Below the pieces are notes generated by a model. The model had not been told where the DNA came from. It saw only the letters and a program-made list of their open reading frames with translations, and ran no database searches. A program made the position numbers and the translations under genes. Shown here one piece after another: positions 1 through 8,462 of a stretch of 64,000 nt of DNA (its first letter is position 1; each line of letters starts with the position of its first letter). The stretch is from Nitrospira sp. GTDB taxonomy: Bacteria; Nitrospirota; Nitrospiria; Nitrospirales; Nitrospiraceae. The stretch lies in assembly GCA_018242725.1 (NCBI GenBank), contig JAFEBI010000001.1, positions 315,008 to 379,007 on the forward strand. Reading direction: 5' to 3'.

Positions 1-1
1 G

Positions 2-880
2 CGATTGGGTGAACTGATCTATGAAGCAGGCTTCCCAGACGGCGTCGTCAACATCGTGCCGGGATTCGGCGAGACCGCCGGCGCAGCACTCGCGGCACAT
101 CGGGATGTCGACAAAGTGGCCTTCACCGGCTCCACGGAGGTGGGGAAGCTCATTCTTGGCGCTGCGGCAGGAAATCTCAAGAAAGTGTCATTGGAGTTAG
201 GAGGGAAATCACCGAACATCGTGTGCAAGGATGCCGACGTGGAATCCTGCATCCCGGGAGTGGCAAGCGCGATTTTTTTCAACCACGGCCAATGTTGCTG
301 CGCGGGCTCCCGTTTGTTCATCGAAAAGGGCATCTTCGACGCAGTCGTCGAAGGAGTAGCGGCAGACGCAAAGAAGATCAAAGTCGGGCCGGGGATGGAT
401 CCTACGACTCAAATGGGCCCTCTCGTTTCGGATGAACAACAGCGGCGCGTGCTCAGCTATCTGGAGTCTGGTTTTTCACAAGGAGCAAAGGCCGTGGTGG
501 GCGGACGCAAACTCGGAGACAAGGGCTACTTTGTCGAGCCGACCGTTCTCGTCGATACCAAACAAGACATGAAGGTCATGCAGGAGGAGATCTTTGGGCC
601 GGTCGTCTGCGCGATGCCATTCACGGATATTGAGGAGGTATTGCCCGCCGCGAACAACTCTATTTATGGATTAGCTGCAGCGGTGTGGACCCGCGACATC
701 AGCAAGGCCCACCGTATCGCGGCGGAGCTACGGGCCGGCACGGTCTGGATCAACTGTTACAACATCCTCGACGCGGCCCTACCGTTCGGTGGCTACAAGC
801 AATCGGGCTGGGGGCGGGAAATGGGCCATGACGCGCTGGAACTTTATACGGAGGTCAAGGCCGTCACCGTACGGCTGTGA
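2..880 (+). CDS. aldehyde dehydrogenase, C-terminal part (5' end outside window)
   Basis: NAD(P)-dependent aldehyde dehydrogenase family protein that oxidises an aldehyde to the carboxylate; the substrate cannot be told. The reading frame is open to the left window edge, so the N-terminal part of the nucleotide-binding domain is missing. About 290 of the usual ~490 residues are visible. The cofactor loop FTGSTEVG, the general-base glutamate in LELGGKSPN, the catalytic cysteine in the run GQCCCAGSR and the EEIFGPV motif are all present in the normal order. The C-terminus (GGYKQSGWGREMG) is the standard family ending. It is followed by 600 bases without a clear gene, so no operon partner is visible downstream. 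Confidence 0.95.
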   Translation, partial: RLGELIYEAGFPDGVVNIVPGFGETAGAALAAHRDVDKVAFTGSTEVGKLILGAAAGNLKKVSLELGGKSPNIVCKDADVESCIPGVASAIFFNHGQCCCAGSRLFIEKGIFDAVVEGVAADAKKIKVGPGMDPTTQMGPLVSDEQQRRVLSYLESGFSQGAKAVVGGRKLGDKGYFVEPTVLVDTKQDMKVMQEEIFGPVVCAMPFTDIEEVLPAANNSIYGLAAAVWTRDISKAHRIAAELRAGTVWINCYNILDAALPFGGYKQSGWGREMGHDALELYTEVKAVTVRL

Positions 881-1490
881 AGAACGGTGGCCTTAGCAAT
901 GAACGTTTCTGGAGCGTACGATCATCGAACTGCAGACTTGTACGCATCAGTTCTCCTGATTCGTGACGGATGATGAGACTCGCGCAAAGACATCCTGAGT
1001 CGCTGTAGTCACCGCGTCTTGGCAGTTGTGCGGAATATTCCGTCTGGTGAAATGGAGCGGCAAACCAGGTATTTCTCTGCCATATCGAGCAGACGCACTC
1101 GGTCTTGCTCAGACAGTGCCCCCTGAAACCCGACCTTGCAGTTGAAAACAGTCGCTTCTTAGCTGCTTCGGTAGAAATTCACCATCGTCGCCAGGACGGA
1201 CAGAGCAATTCCTTGCTTGTCTGCGTACATACGCACCGAGAAATTGAGACCCCGTTCCAGTATTGCCTCGAGCAGGTAGCAGATGCAAAACCCTGACTTA
1301 CCACCTCTCCTGTCGCATGTTGTGCCTGAAAGGGTGGAGTGCGTTCCGGCAGTGCGCTGTGGTTGATATCAAACCAATCCGGCCATCGCCTTGACCATCA
1401 CATAACCTCCGTGACAGTACAGTGGGCGATCTGCTGCTGGAGTGAAAATACCGGTGGCTATATTCCCAACGTGACGTGCGTACTCAGCTC
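881..1490. other. intergenic stretch without a supportable gene
   Basis: About 610 bases between the aldehyde dehydrogenase and the next minus-strand gene. Short open frames exist on both strands but none has a ribosome-binding site and recognisable family. On the minus strand a frame ending at the TAA at 1161-1159 reads protein-like over about 35 codons (for example RMYADKQGIALSVLA), which may be the tail of a decayed gene. I could not assign it. Confidence 0.4.
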
Positions 1491-1841
1491 TTAAAACACC
1501 ATCGCATGATCACAGAGGTATCGTCCGTTCTGGTGCACCAATACCATCTCCGCCACAAACTCGCCCTTGGCTTTGGTAAAGCGTTGTTTCCAAATGATCG
1601 CTGCAGACTCAGGTCGCTTGAACACGGCGACCGGTAGGCGCTCGGCGAAGAATCCCTTCTCTGCCTGATAGTGCTGACACACTTTCCGGAGATGCTCTTT
1701 GGTCACGACGTTCTTCATCCGATCACTGAAATCTCGGACATGCGCCTCGTAATCGATCCGGGTAGAAGCCTCCATCAGATGGTCCATGATTGGAGTTGCG
1801 ATCTCGAGAATGTCCTGATCCGACATATCCTCAAAATTCAT
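1491..1841 (-). CDS. hypothetical protein, small soluble
   Basis: A 116-residue soluble protein that I do not recognise with certainty. It starts at ATG with GGAG (tcaaGGAGacagt) upstream. The N-terminal half is acidic and helical (MNFEDMSDQDILEIA), and the C-terminal half looks like beta strands (AEMVLVHQNGRYLCDHAMVF). This resembles the fold pattern of NTF2-like (SnoaL/DUF4440) proteins, but that is inference from pattern only. No signal peptide or membrane segment is seen. It stands alone on the minus strand, 86 bases downstream of a methyltransferase gene in the same orientation, and could be cotranscribed with it. Confidence 0.6.
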   Translation of the reverse strand: MNFEDMSDQDILEIATPIMDHLMEASTRIDYEAHVRDFSDRMKNVVTKEHLRKVCQHYQAEKGFFAERLPVAVFKRPESAAIIWKQRFTKAKGEFVAEMVLVHQNGRYLCDHAMVF

Positions 1842-1927
1842 ACTGTCTCCTTGACGAGTGAACGATTCGGCTCAGCGGGGAAACGCTATCTAGGAAACCC
1901 GCGCTCACACGCCATAGAGGCTTCGCC

Positions 1928-2521
1928 TCACCACACCGCGCTACCGATCTTTTCGGTTTCATAGTAATTATTTTCACCTTCATCGATATGCGTGCGGATC
2001 ACACGAAAGCCGATGTGCTGGAGAGCCCGCGTGTATGCAATCCGACCGAGAGACCAACATTCGAGACCGGTCGTGACATCCTGCCAGGTTCCTGTTTCGA
2101 CAGGTGCCGTGAAGAGGAAACGTCCTTGTGGCTCGAGGATCTCCGATACTCGATGAAAGAGGGCCAGCTGCTCATCCTCGCGAAGAAACGACAGGAGGCC
2201 GATCGAGATGACCGCTTCGAAGGTCTGTCCAAAGTAGTTGCTGCCGAGGGCCGACGCACATTGTGTGGGAATCATGGGAAAGCGTAATCGAAATTGTTTC
2301 AGCAATGTTGGTGATGTATCGATCGCCCATACCGCAAGCCCGGAATCCACAAGGACTTGCGTAATGGGATACCCCCCGCCGCAGGCGATTTCAACGACGG
2401 GAGTACCAAACGGTAGCGATCGTGCCCAGCGCTCAACAATCTCGACTCCGACACGGGATCGATCTCGATCGTCAAGATACTTCAGTGCCTGCATTTCATA
2501 GAAACTGCCCGCATCGATCAT
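1928..2521 (-). CDS. class I SAM-dependent methyltransferase
   Basis: A 197-residue Rossmann-type methyltransferase. The SAM-binding motif I is visible as VVEIACGGGYP near residue 42, an acidic residue after strand 2 in AVWAIDTSP, and motif IV/post-IV in FEAVISIGLLSFL followed by the LEPQGRFLFTAP segment typical of these enzymes. The family transfers a methyl group from SAM; no substrate can be inferred. It has a close neighbour on the same strand, a cupin gene ending 24 bases upstream of its start, and another methyltransferase-like gene beyond that. The three may form a small operon. The length is short but in range for tellurite-resistance/thiopurine-type methyltransferases. Confidence 0.85.
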   Translation of the reverse strand: MIDAGSFYEMQALKYLDDRDRSRVGVEIVERWARSLPFGTPVVEIACGGGYPITQVLVDSGLAVWAIDTSPTLLKQFRLRFPMIPTQCASALGSNYFGQTFEAVISIGLLSFLREDEQLALFHRVSEILEPQGRFLFTAPVETGTWQDVTTGLECWSLGRIAYTRALQHIGFRVIRTHIDEGENNYYETEKIGSAVW

Positions 2522-2545
2522 CCGTCTACTTCCTACAATAAAGAA

Positions 2546-2953
2546 TCACGGGTGAGACGGAGAGTCCTCCGGGTCGATACCCTGACTCTCAACCACGCGA
2601 TTCGGAAATGAAACTTCCAAGACCACACATCCCACATCCGTCTTGAATGGACCATGATGCTCACCGGGAGGGCGGCTGGCGTAATGGCCTGCTTCCAGCC
2701 AGAGGCCAAAAGCGTCGTCATACAGACGTCCGCTCACGATGAACACCTCTTCAGGGTAGGGATGCGTTTTCCCTCCAAACCGCGACGTATCTGCGCCTGG
2801 AAGAAAACGTGTCAACCTAGTGTACTCACCGGCGTTCAGATCGATACTGAGCGTCATTTCCTCCGCCATTCCCTCCAGGCCACGGATAGGCGTCCACCGC
2901 TCTCGATTCTCAGGGCGTAAAGGATTCCAGTAAGTTGTCGTTGATTTCGACAT
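2546..2953 (-). CDS. cupin domain protein (ChrR-like)
   Basis: A 135-residue single cupin domain. The start at 2953 (MSKSTTTYWNPL) is chosen because GGAG lies 8 bases upstream and because the same start is seen in a second, truncated copy at 21320. Cupin motif 1 is partly visible (YPEEVFIVSGRLYDD) and motif 2 as HYASRPPGEHHGPF, with histidines and a glutamate that could bind a metal. The family includes anti-sigma ChrR C-terminal domains and dioxygenase-like proteins; the role here is unknown. It is located between two methyltransferase genes on the same strand. A longer frame opens upstream to 3097 but has no signal for initiation. Confidence 0.8.
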   Translation of the reverse strand: MSKSTTTYWNPLRPENRERWTPIRGLEGMAEEMTLSIDLNAGEYTRLTRFLPGADTSRFGGKTHPYPEEVFIVSGRLYDDAFGLWLEAGHYASRPPGEHHGPFKTDVGCVVLEVSFPNRVVESQGIDPEDSPSHP

Positions 2954-3118
2954 CGGTGAACTCCGAGCTGTGAAGTAGATGCAGATTGCTGAACAGTCCA
3001 CTGACATCCATCCCATAGGGTTTTGGGAGTGAACGTCGTCTGTGGGGGGAGGAGACTCATCGCATCGAGCGAGAGCCAGACTCTGCACCGACAACATAAG
3101 CTACTCTCTTCTGTGTGC

Positions 3119-3877
3119 TCACACAAGTCTAGATTGCCGGCATGGTTCACGAGAACACTGTTCGGAAGGACGATATCCAGCCGCTACAGGAGGCCCTACC
3201 CGCTTAATGCACAGCATCTGGTTTCCACCGCGTTGGAGCTCGTACGGCACGGTTCGGATTTCATGATGATAGCCATCACATGCCAGGTCTTCCAAAAGCG
3301 GCATGAGATAGGGAGACGGCTTCAACGCAAGCGTGAGCAGGGGAAACACTCGAACTTCTCTCGCGATTCGCAACATCTCACGGAGAGCGGCACGGTGAAA
3401 CTCGTAGGAGAAGTGATCCGAGTATAAAAATAAGAAGTGCGAACAAAGGGCGAGCTGAAATCGTTCGTCAGGAAAATTCAGTCGAGGAAGTTCACCGATG
3501 ACGTAACGACCGCCTGTTTTTCCTCCTTCATAGTCCTCGAGAAAATGTGTGAGAGCCTGCACGCGACGCCCCCGGAGCTGCTCGGGTGAGTGATGAAAGG
3601 TCCAGACCCAATCATCCGGCGTCTCATTGATCTGCCGCATAATCCCATCAACGACCGTGTAGAACCGCTGTTCAATCTCAGCCGCGCGGAACGCGTACAA
3701 CGGATCAGCCGAAACCACATGCCTCCCTTGCGCATACATCTCAGCATTGAAACTGGCCGGGCCGTCCGCCACACCGATGATCTTTTTGCCCAGATCATCG
3801 GGAGACAAGGAAAACATTGCCTGATATTCATCGAGCGAACGACCGAAGGGAACCACCTGATCTAACTGCATGGCCAT
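3119..3877 (-). CDS. SAM methyltransferase-like protein
   Basis: A 252-residue protein resembling uncharacterised bacterial proteins with a degenerate class I methyltransferase fold. The segment IIGVADGPASFNAEM near residue 34 sits where motif I is expected (G-x-x-x-G), followed by a conserved acidic stretch VVSADPLYAF. The region RFQLALCSHFLFLYSDHF matches the motif IV position, and LREMLRIAREVRVFPLL follows it. Catalysis and substrate are unknown. The C-terminal 20 residues (rich in Ser, Arg and Cys) look unlike the rest and may be read-through into non-coding sequence. The start overlaps the end of an upstream gene remnant. An internal ATG at 3871 is an equally possible start. Confidence 0.7.
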   Translation of the reverse strand: MAMQLDQVVPFGRSLDEYQAMFSLSPDDLGKKIIGVADGPASFNAEMYAQGRHVVSADPLYAFRAAEIEQRFYTVVDGIMRQINETPDDWVWTFHHSPEQLRGRRVQALTHFLEDYEGGKTGGRYVIGELPRLNFPDERFQLALCSHFLFLYSDHFSYEFHRAALREMLRIAREVRVFPLLTLALKPSPYLMPLLEDLACDGYHHEIRTVPYELQRGGNQMLCIKRVGPPVAAGYRPSEQCSREPCRQSRLV

Positions 3878-4170
3878 GGGTGTCTATCGTCTAGGAACGA
3901 GGCGATATGATTTGAGACAGTAGGTACAACAACAGGAGGCTCATGATCGTAACCAGCAGCCACGTCCATTTCGACCAAAAGACTCCCTGGCGCGATCCAC
4001 AGACCTGAATAGTCATCCATACGCCGCTCATCGATCGCTTGTGTGGAGATCCACTTGACGCCGATGTCCGCGTCCAGGAATCGCGTGGAATGTTCAATCG
4101 CCGCGTCGGTCGCTTGGTGCGGCTGATAGGAAGGTCTGTATTCGCCAAGTATAGCGATCAATCGTCGCAT
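3862..4170 (-). pseudogene. glutamine amidotransferase/CTP synthase-like gene remnant fused to a foreign tail
   Basis: The first about 63 codons read as the N-terminus of the CTP-synthase-like class I glutamine amidotransferase family: an ILGEYRPSY opening, then ATDAAIEHSTRFL, and the segment GLWIAPGS. In intact members the next part carries the GTCGGFQH nucleophile motif; here it is absent. From about 3983 the sequence no longer fits. In another frame the DNA encodes a hydrophobic stretch (WTWLLVTIMSLLLLYLL) that ends at a stop near 3891 and looks like the C-terminus of an unrelated membrane protein. I read this as a deletion that joined two gene fragments. It is not expected to make an active enzyme. 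Confidence 0.65.
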
Positions 4171-4398
4171 AGCGGTTCACCTGATAGGACTGTCTGGCCA
4201 GCACACAGAAGTACTATCTGCAATGTAAGAGAGAAAGTCTAGGCGTTTGCGACGTTCCCAAAACATTGACGAGAGATCCATGCTGAATGACCTCAGCCGT
4301 ATCAGTATGGAATACTGGAACAGGTAACCTGCTCATCAGAGTTCCGATTCGTCATTGACGAGGCACAAGACGAATAGTAGCGTGACACGAGAGGCTCC

Positions 4399-4869
4399 AT
4401 GACAGTCCACATCGCTCACGCCGGAATTGAGGACACGGATACCATTGCCACCATGGTAGGTGAACTCTTGAACGAAATCATGGCTGCCGTGCAAGACAAG
4501 GCCTTTGGGTTTGATCATGCCCGCACCGTAGATCGAGCCGAGTCATGGATGAAGCAGGGCTTGTACATGGTGTTGCTTGCACGGGTAGACAACCAGCCGA
4601 TCGGGTTCCTTGCTCTGTGTGCAAGCTATGCGTTGTACACCGAAGGTGCGTATGGCACGATCCCGGAATTCTATGTCCGATCGGCATACCGTTCCCAGGG
4701 GATCGGATCAGCCCTGCTCACCGAAGCCAAGGCGATCGGTCAGCAACGAGGCTGGAAACGTCTTGAAGTCATAACACCCCCTCTGCCGCAATTCGATCGC
4801 TCTCTGAGTTTCTATCAACGGAACGGGTTTACCATCTCCGGCGGGCGAAAGTTAAAACTGAACCTATGA
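4399..4869 (+). CDS. GNAT family N-acetyltransferase
   Basis: A 156-residue acetyltransferase that would use acetyl-CoA to modify an amino group on a small molecule or protein; the acceptor is unknown. The core GNAT elements are visible: the strand PIGFLALCASYALYTEGAYGTIPEFYV, then the acetyl-CoA pyrophosphate loop RSAYRSQGIGSALL (the R/Q-x-x-G-x-G/A motif), and the final FYQRNGF segment. The stop codon overlaps the ATG of the downstream C39-like peptidase gene (ATGA), so the two are translationally coupled. Fused GNAT/C39 proteins are known in other bacteria; here the two parts are separate genes. Confidence 0.9.
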   Translation: MTVHIAHAGIEDTDTIATMVGELLNEIMAAVQDKAFGFDHARTVDRAESWMKQGLYMVLLARVDNQPIGFLALCASYALYTEGAYGTIPEFYVRSAYRSQGIGSALLTEAKAIGQQRGWKRLEVITPPLPQFDRSLSFYQRNGFTISGGRKLKLNL

Positions 4870-5276
4870 TGAAGCCGGTGACTCAGCTGGAACAAACTGG
4901 ATGTGGGATCGCGAGTGTCGCCGTGCTTGCCGGGGTGAGTTACACCGCTGCGAAGCAAGTAGCCAATCAGATGGGCATCTACGCAACCGACAGTCGCTTG
5001 TGGTCGGATACGAATCATGTGCGTCAACTCTTAAAACAATATCGGCTTCGCGCATCAATAAGAGAAATGCCGTTTGTCTCATGGGATGCGCTTCCAGGCC
5101 GAGCCCTGCTTGCAATCAAGTGGTATCGGGTGAATGGCCGGGCCTTCTGGCATTGGGTGGTCTTTGCCCGTGATGGTGAAGGAGCCTACGTACTGGATTC
5201 AAGGAAACCCTTGAAGCACCACGTGAGGAGAGATTTCCGGCGTATGAAACCGCGGTGGTTTATTGAGGTTCGGTGA
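4866..5276 (+). CDS. peptidase C39-like protein
   Basis: A 136-residue papain-fold protein of the bacteriocin-processing-endopeptidase-like (C39) type. The expected catalytic parts are present in order: the cysteine in LEQTGCGIASVAVLAGV with the oxyanion glutamine three residues before it, a histidine in AFWHWVVFARDG, and the acidic residue in YVLDSRKPL. There is no transporter domain and no signal peptide, so it acts alone in the cytoplasm or with its GNAT partner. Its ATG overlaps the stop of the GNAT gene by 4 bases, showing tight coupling. A double-glycine peptide substrate is not visible nearby. The catalytic assignment is by motif only. Confidence 0.8.
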   Translation: MMKPVTQLEQTGCGIASVAVLAGVSYTAAKQVANQMGIYATDSRLWSDTNHVRQLLKQYRLRASIREMPFVSWDALPGRALLAIKWYRVNGRAFWHWVVFARDGEGAYVLDSRKPLKHHVRRDFRRMKPRWFIEVR

Positions 5277-5292
5277 GAGGCACGTCCTCTCA
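5274..5292 (+). terminator. possible hairpin at the end of the GNAT/C39 operon
   Basis: A perfect 7-bp inverted repeat (TGAGAGG / CCTCTCA) with a 5-base loop overlaps the stop codon of the C39-like gene. There is no clear run of T after it, so it may be only an RNA 3'-end stabiliser. The next gene is convergent, starting its 3' end at 5523. Confidence 0.35.
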
Positions 5293-5522
5293 GCAACCTC
5301 CTCCTGTTCTTTGCTGTCATGCGGGCCATCATTGTTCGTTTACGACAAACGTGATCTCCTACGTACGCGATGCTTTGGCTGATTGCCAAAAAGTCAGGTT
5401 ATGACCAACAGTGCAGCTAGAATTTTCCGTGTGGATAGGTTCTTTTGCCTCCAGTGCCTCTTCTACACGTTGAGTCTCGGAGCGACGCGAGAACGCCGCT
5501 GGTAGGCTTTTTCAGCATCCTG

Positions 5523-6104
5523 CTAGAACAGCGGGTGATGCGGAGCTGACGAGAAGGGAGCCGCAGCCGGCACCTCTCCGGCATTACCCAGGAATCGCCA
5601 GTTCTCGCCTTCTTTGACCAAATAGTGGACCTCGCGGAACCAGCTGTCGAGCGTCACTCGCTTTCCGCTTTGTTCATCGGTGCCATACAACCCCCCCGTG
5701 CAGGTCACCTCAACACGTAGTGCTCCATCTACCTTCAGTATCTTCATATCGGAAAACAAATGGAGCGACTCGAGGGCCCTGTAGTGCTCGAACACTTCGC
5801 TCCAAACCCGCCGGACGTCGGCTTGTTTCAACCCGTGGTAGTCGTACGATGGAGCATAAAACTGCATGAGCCTATCGAGATCTTCTTGTTGTAGCCCGGA
5901 TTCTGCCCGCTGAAATGCCGCAACGACCCCTTTTACCACCGGATGATGCAGCAAACCGCTCTGCTCACTGATCTTCTTGCCTTCTACCAGCAACACCGTC
6001 TCCGGCAACACCTGTACCTTCGCCCACACCAAAACCGGTGCGAGCGCACAGAAGACGATCATACCCGACACAAGCAAGGCCCATGCATTTCGTTCACATG
6101 TCAT
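5523..6104 (-). CDS. exported NTF2-like (SnoaL-type) protein
   Basis: A 193-residue exported protein. The start at 6104 is preferred because a run of G (GGGGGGGG) lies just upstream; a frame opens 10 codons earlier. Residues 7-28 form a signal peptide (WALLVSGMIVFCALAPVLVWA). The mature part has an NTF2-like pattern: VVKGVVAAFQRAESGLQQEDLDRLMQFYAPSYDYHG at the start and a strand-rich C-terminal half ending in ENWRFLGNAGEVP. This fold often serves as a nuclear-transport-factor-like binding cup in cell-envelope proteins (Cif and DUF4440 groups). No catalytic residue can be assigned. The next gene upstream on the same strand starts 98 bases away. Confidence 0.75.
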   Translation of the reverse strand: MTCERNAWALLVSGMIVFCALAPVLVWAKVQVLPETVLLVEGKKISEQSGLLHHPVVKGVVAAFQRAESGLQQEDLDRLMQFYAPSYDYHGLKQADVRRVWSEVFEHYRALESLHLFSDMKILKVDGALRVEVTCTGGLYGTDEQSGKRVTLDSWFREVHYLVKEGENWRFLGNAGEVPAAAPFSSAPHHPLF

Positions 6105-6201
6105 GTTGCCCCCCCCATGAGAACATCTCACCATCTCACTACCGCATGTCGTGTTTCGAAGTGTTGGTTTCAGAACAGGACTATTAGGCGGACGCGCGTA
6201 T

Positions 6202-6483
6202 TCACGAACCCCGGATCATGAAATACGCGATGCCGGCTGCCACAATAAGCACCCCCGCTAACCATCCGATGAATCTCCGCTTCGCCGTTGCCAGCACCTC
6301 GTCGATCTTCTTCTTGAGGGCCGGTTGTGTGCCAATGTACGTGACCACATGCTCCTTGGCCTCCGCCATACCGATCCCCCGCTCTTTGCGCACAATATTG
6401 ATTGCCCCAACCACATTGCCCTGCCACAGGGCCTCAATCGCGGATTTGGAAAGGCGCACTGAACGATCTGTTCTGGTTACCAT
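6202..6483 (-). CDS. small membrane-anchored protein with L7/L12-like domain
   Basis: A 93-residue protein. Residues 10-65 resemble the ribosomal L7/L12 C-terminal fold found in non-ribosomal proteins: LSKSAIEALWQGNVVGAINIVRKERGIGMAEAKEHV, including the KEARGxGLxEAK-like helix. Residues 71-90 are one membrane segment (FIGWLAGVLIVAAGIAYFMI) with a very short tail outside. The family occurs widely in Gram-negative genomes and its role is unknown. The start at 6483 has no strong Shine-Dalgarno sequence. Confidence 0.75.
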   Translation of the reverse strand: MVTRTDRSVRLSKSAIEALWQGNVVGAINIVRKERGIGMAEAKEHVVTYIGTQPALKKKIDEVLATAKRRFIGWLAGVLIVAAGIAYFMIRGS

Positions 6484-6654
6484 ATCAAGTCTATGGATGG
6501 AATAAGTGGGCGATTACCTGCATATGGCCGACCTATGCCATGGCCCCACCCTCTTTTCTGTTCCCTTCTTTCTACGTACACCATGCTGAAGAATCAAGCT
6601 CTCTGAGATATTCCGCCACATATACGTTGTATCTCTCATTGAGAGAACGGCATC

Positions 6655-7593
6655 ATGTCCTTCCGTTCATCCAATATGATGCCACTGTCTCTTCATGTCT
6701 TCATCGCCACGTTTGTCGTCGGGATCTTGTTGCGGTCTCGTGGTATCTTGACCAAAGTCCATGCCGAGCGGTTGGCCACGTTTGTGTTCTCGGTCAGTCT
6801 GCCGACGACGATCCTCATCTCGCTTGATCGTGTCGTACTGACATCGACTGCGTGGAAACTCCCGTTGGCCGCATGCCTGGTCACGCTTCCGATGGTCTTT
6901 TGTTCCTGGCAGATGGCCCGTGTCCTCTCGCTTCCGCGTGCGGCGCAAGGGGGATTCATTCTGGCCACGAGCTCCATCAATTCCGTCTATTTTGCCTTCC
7001 CCGTCATTCTCGCCACCTTCGGTGAAGAAGGGCTGACGTACGCCGTGCTCTTCGATCTCGGTCAAACGACGCTGACCCTCACCGTGCTCTACGGTCTCGC
7101 GTTGTGGCACAGCACTCAGACTGCCGCCCGTCGGTCGGTTGCGATCCGTTTCCTGTCATCGCCGCCTTTGTGGGCCCTGGCTTGCATTCTCGCCATCAAA
7201 CTGTCAGAGCGACATCTACCGCTCTGGCTCATTGACCTACTCAAGCCATTGCACTTCACCACCACACCGCTTGCCAGCCTGGTGCTCGGTCTCTCCATCA
7301 GTTTCTCCACGATCCAGCGAACGGCGCGTCTGGCCACATGGGGTGTGGCAACACGAGTCGGTGGCGGGCTGCTGCTCGGGGCGATCGCCGTATGGGTGTT
7401 GGGTCTGACGGGAGTGGAGCGAGCGGTCGTGCTGCTGATCGCCGCAATGCCTTCGGCGGTCAGCGCGCTGATCATTGCGGCTGAAACGCATCTTGACGAG
7501 GAACTGACGGCCTCGATCGTCGCTCTTTCCGTTGGCCTCGGCGTGCTGATGCTCCCCTGGCTCCCTCGACTGACCGTGATGCTATTGGGATGA
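6655..7593 (+). CDS. AEC family transporter (auxin efflux carrier-like)
   Basis: A 312-residue polytopic inner-membrane protein with about ten hydrophobic helices, of the bile/arsenite/riboflavin (BART) superfamily AEC branch. The two five-helix repeats and the mid-domain break typical of the family can be seen, with helix 5 (ATSSINSVYFAFPVILATFG) carrying the conserved polar N-S pair and the C-terminal half ending in LIAAMPSAVSALIIAAE. These carriers export organic acids or auxin-like compounds; malonate or malate are common bacterial substrates, but nothing here shows which. The gene stands alone, convergent with the CBS-domain gene 11 bases away. Start could also be the ATG at 6676. Confidence 0.88.
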   Translation: MSFRSSNMMPLSLHVFIATFVVGILLRSRGILTKVHAERLATFVFSVSLPTTILISLDRVVLTSTAWKLPLAACLVTLPMVFCSWQMARVLSLPRAAQGGFILATSSINSVYFAFPVILATFGEEGLTYAVLFDLGQTTLTLTVLYGLALWHSTQTAARRSVAIRFLSSPPLWALACILAIKLSERHLPLWLIDLLKPLHFTTTPLASLVLGLSISFSTIQRTARLATWGVATRVGGGLLLGAIAVWVLGLTGVERAVVLLIAAMPSAVSALIIAAETHLDEELTASIVALSVGLGVLMLPWLPRLTVMLLG

Positions 7594-7604
7594 GCGCCTA
7601 CTTC

Positions 7605-8444
7605 CTATGACGGCTTGCCGAGAAACCTGGGACGATCCCGAACCGAGACCATTTTCACGAGATCCCGCACAGAGAGCACCCCGACGATCTTGCCGCTTTC
7701 CGTCACAGTCAAGTGTCGCACCCCCTGTTCGGCCATCACCTTACTGGCGTCACGGACCGTGCGATTGACATCGATACTGAGCAGAGGCGAGCTCATCACA
7801 GCGCTGACGCGCGTATGTGCCGCCGCATGATTGACCGCAAGTCCTTTGCGGACCAGATCACACTCGGTCACAATGCCGACGACCTCGCCTGCCTCAATGG
7901 TCAACAAGGACCCGAGCCGCTTTTCTCGCATCAACTGAGCTGCGACGAGCAGGGACGCGTCGCTCGGGATCGTCGCCAATATCGTTGCCATCAGAACGCT
8001 CAATGGACGGTAGACCTTGACGAGCTCGCTCACTGGGCCGCTTTCCACATCCACAAACGATCGCGCCAGATCCCGCACGGAGATGATCCCGACAATTTCG
8101 TCGGACTCCACCACGCAGAGGTGACGGATATGATTGCTCTCCATCACATGGCTGGCATCCAACATGGTGCGGTCTCCCGGAATCGTCACAATCGGACTGA
8201 CCATCACCTGATTCGCCATCGTCACCATGGGATCGACTCCCGCAGCAAGAACCTTCCGCACAAGATCCGTCTCCGTCAGGATGCCGATCGGCCCTCGGGT
8301 GGGATCATCCGACTCGACCAAGAGACAGCCGATCCGCTTGATGCGCATTCGTTCAGCCACAGCCGTCACCGTCGCCTTCTGTGAGACGATCTCCAGATAG
8401 CGATGCATAAATTCTTGAACGGACCCGCCTTCATGCTCACCCAT
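7605..8444 (-). CDS. protein with four CBS domains
   Basis: A 279-residue protein made only of two tandem CBS pairs (Bateman modules). Each repeat shows the pattern of a T-V-x-x-A segment followed by G-I-V/L-T/S-x-x-D-L-V/A: GPIGILTETDLV, EIVGIISVRDLA, EVVGIVTECDLV and KIVGVLSVRDLV. Such modules bind adenine nucleotides and sense energy charge or redox state for a partner protein. The start at 8444 is chosen for an AAGGAG Shine-Dalgarno sequence 5 bases upstream; six codons earlier an ATG also occurs. No partner gene is next to it. Confidence 0.9.
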   Translation of the reverse strand: MGEHEGGSVQEFMHRYLEIVSQKATVTAVAERMRIKRIGCLLVESDDPTRGPIGILTETDLVRKVLAAGVDPMVTMANQVMVSPIVTIPGDRTMLDASHVMESNHIRHLCVVESDEIVGIISVRDLARSFVDVESGPVSELVKVYRPLSVLMATILATIPSDASLLVAAQLMREKRLGSLLTIEAGEVVGIVTECDLVRKGLAVNHAAAHTRVSAVMSSPLLSIDVNRTVRDASKVMAEQGVRHLTVTESGKIVGVLSVRDLVKMVSVRDRPRFLGKPS

Positions 8445-8462
8445 CTCAACTCCTTGTCTCAT

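Noticed and set aside
1105-1296. 63-codon plus-strand open frame in the first intergenic stretch
   Set aside because: No start signal, and the opposite strand looks more protein-like over part of it; neither is strong enough to call.
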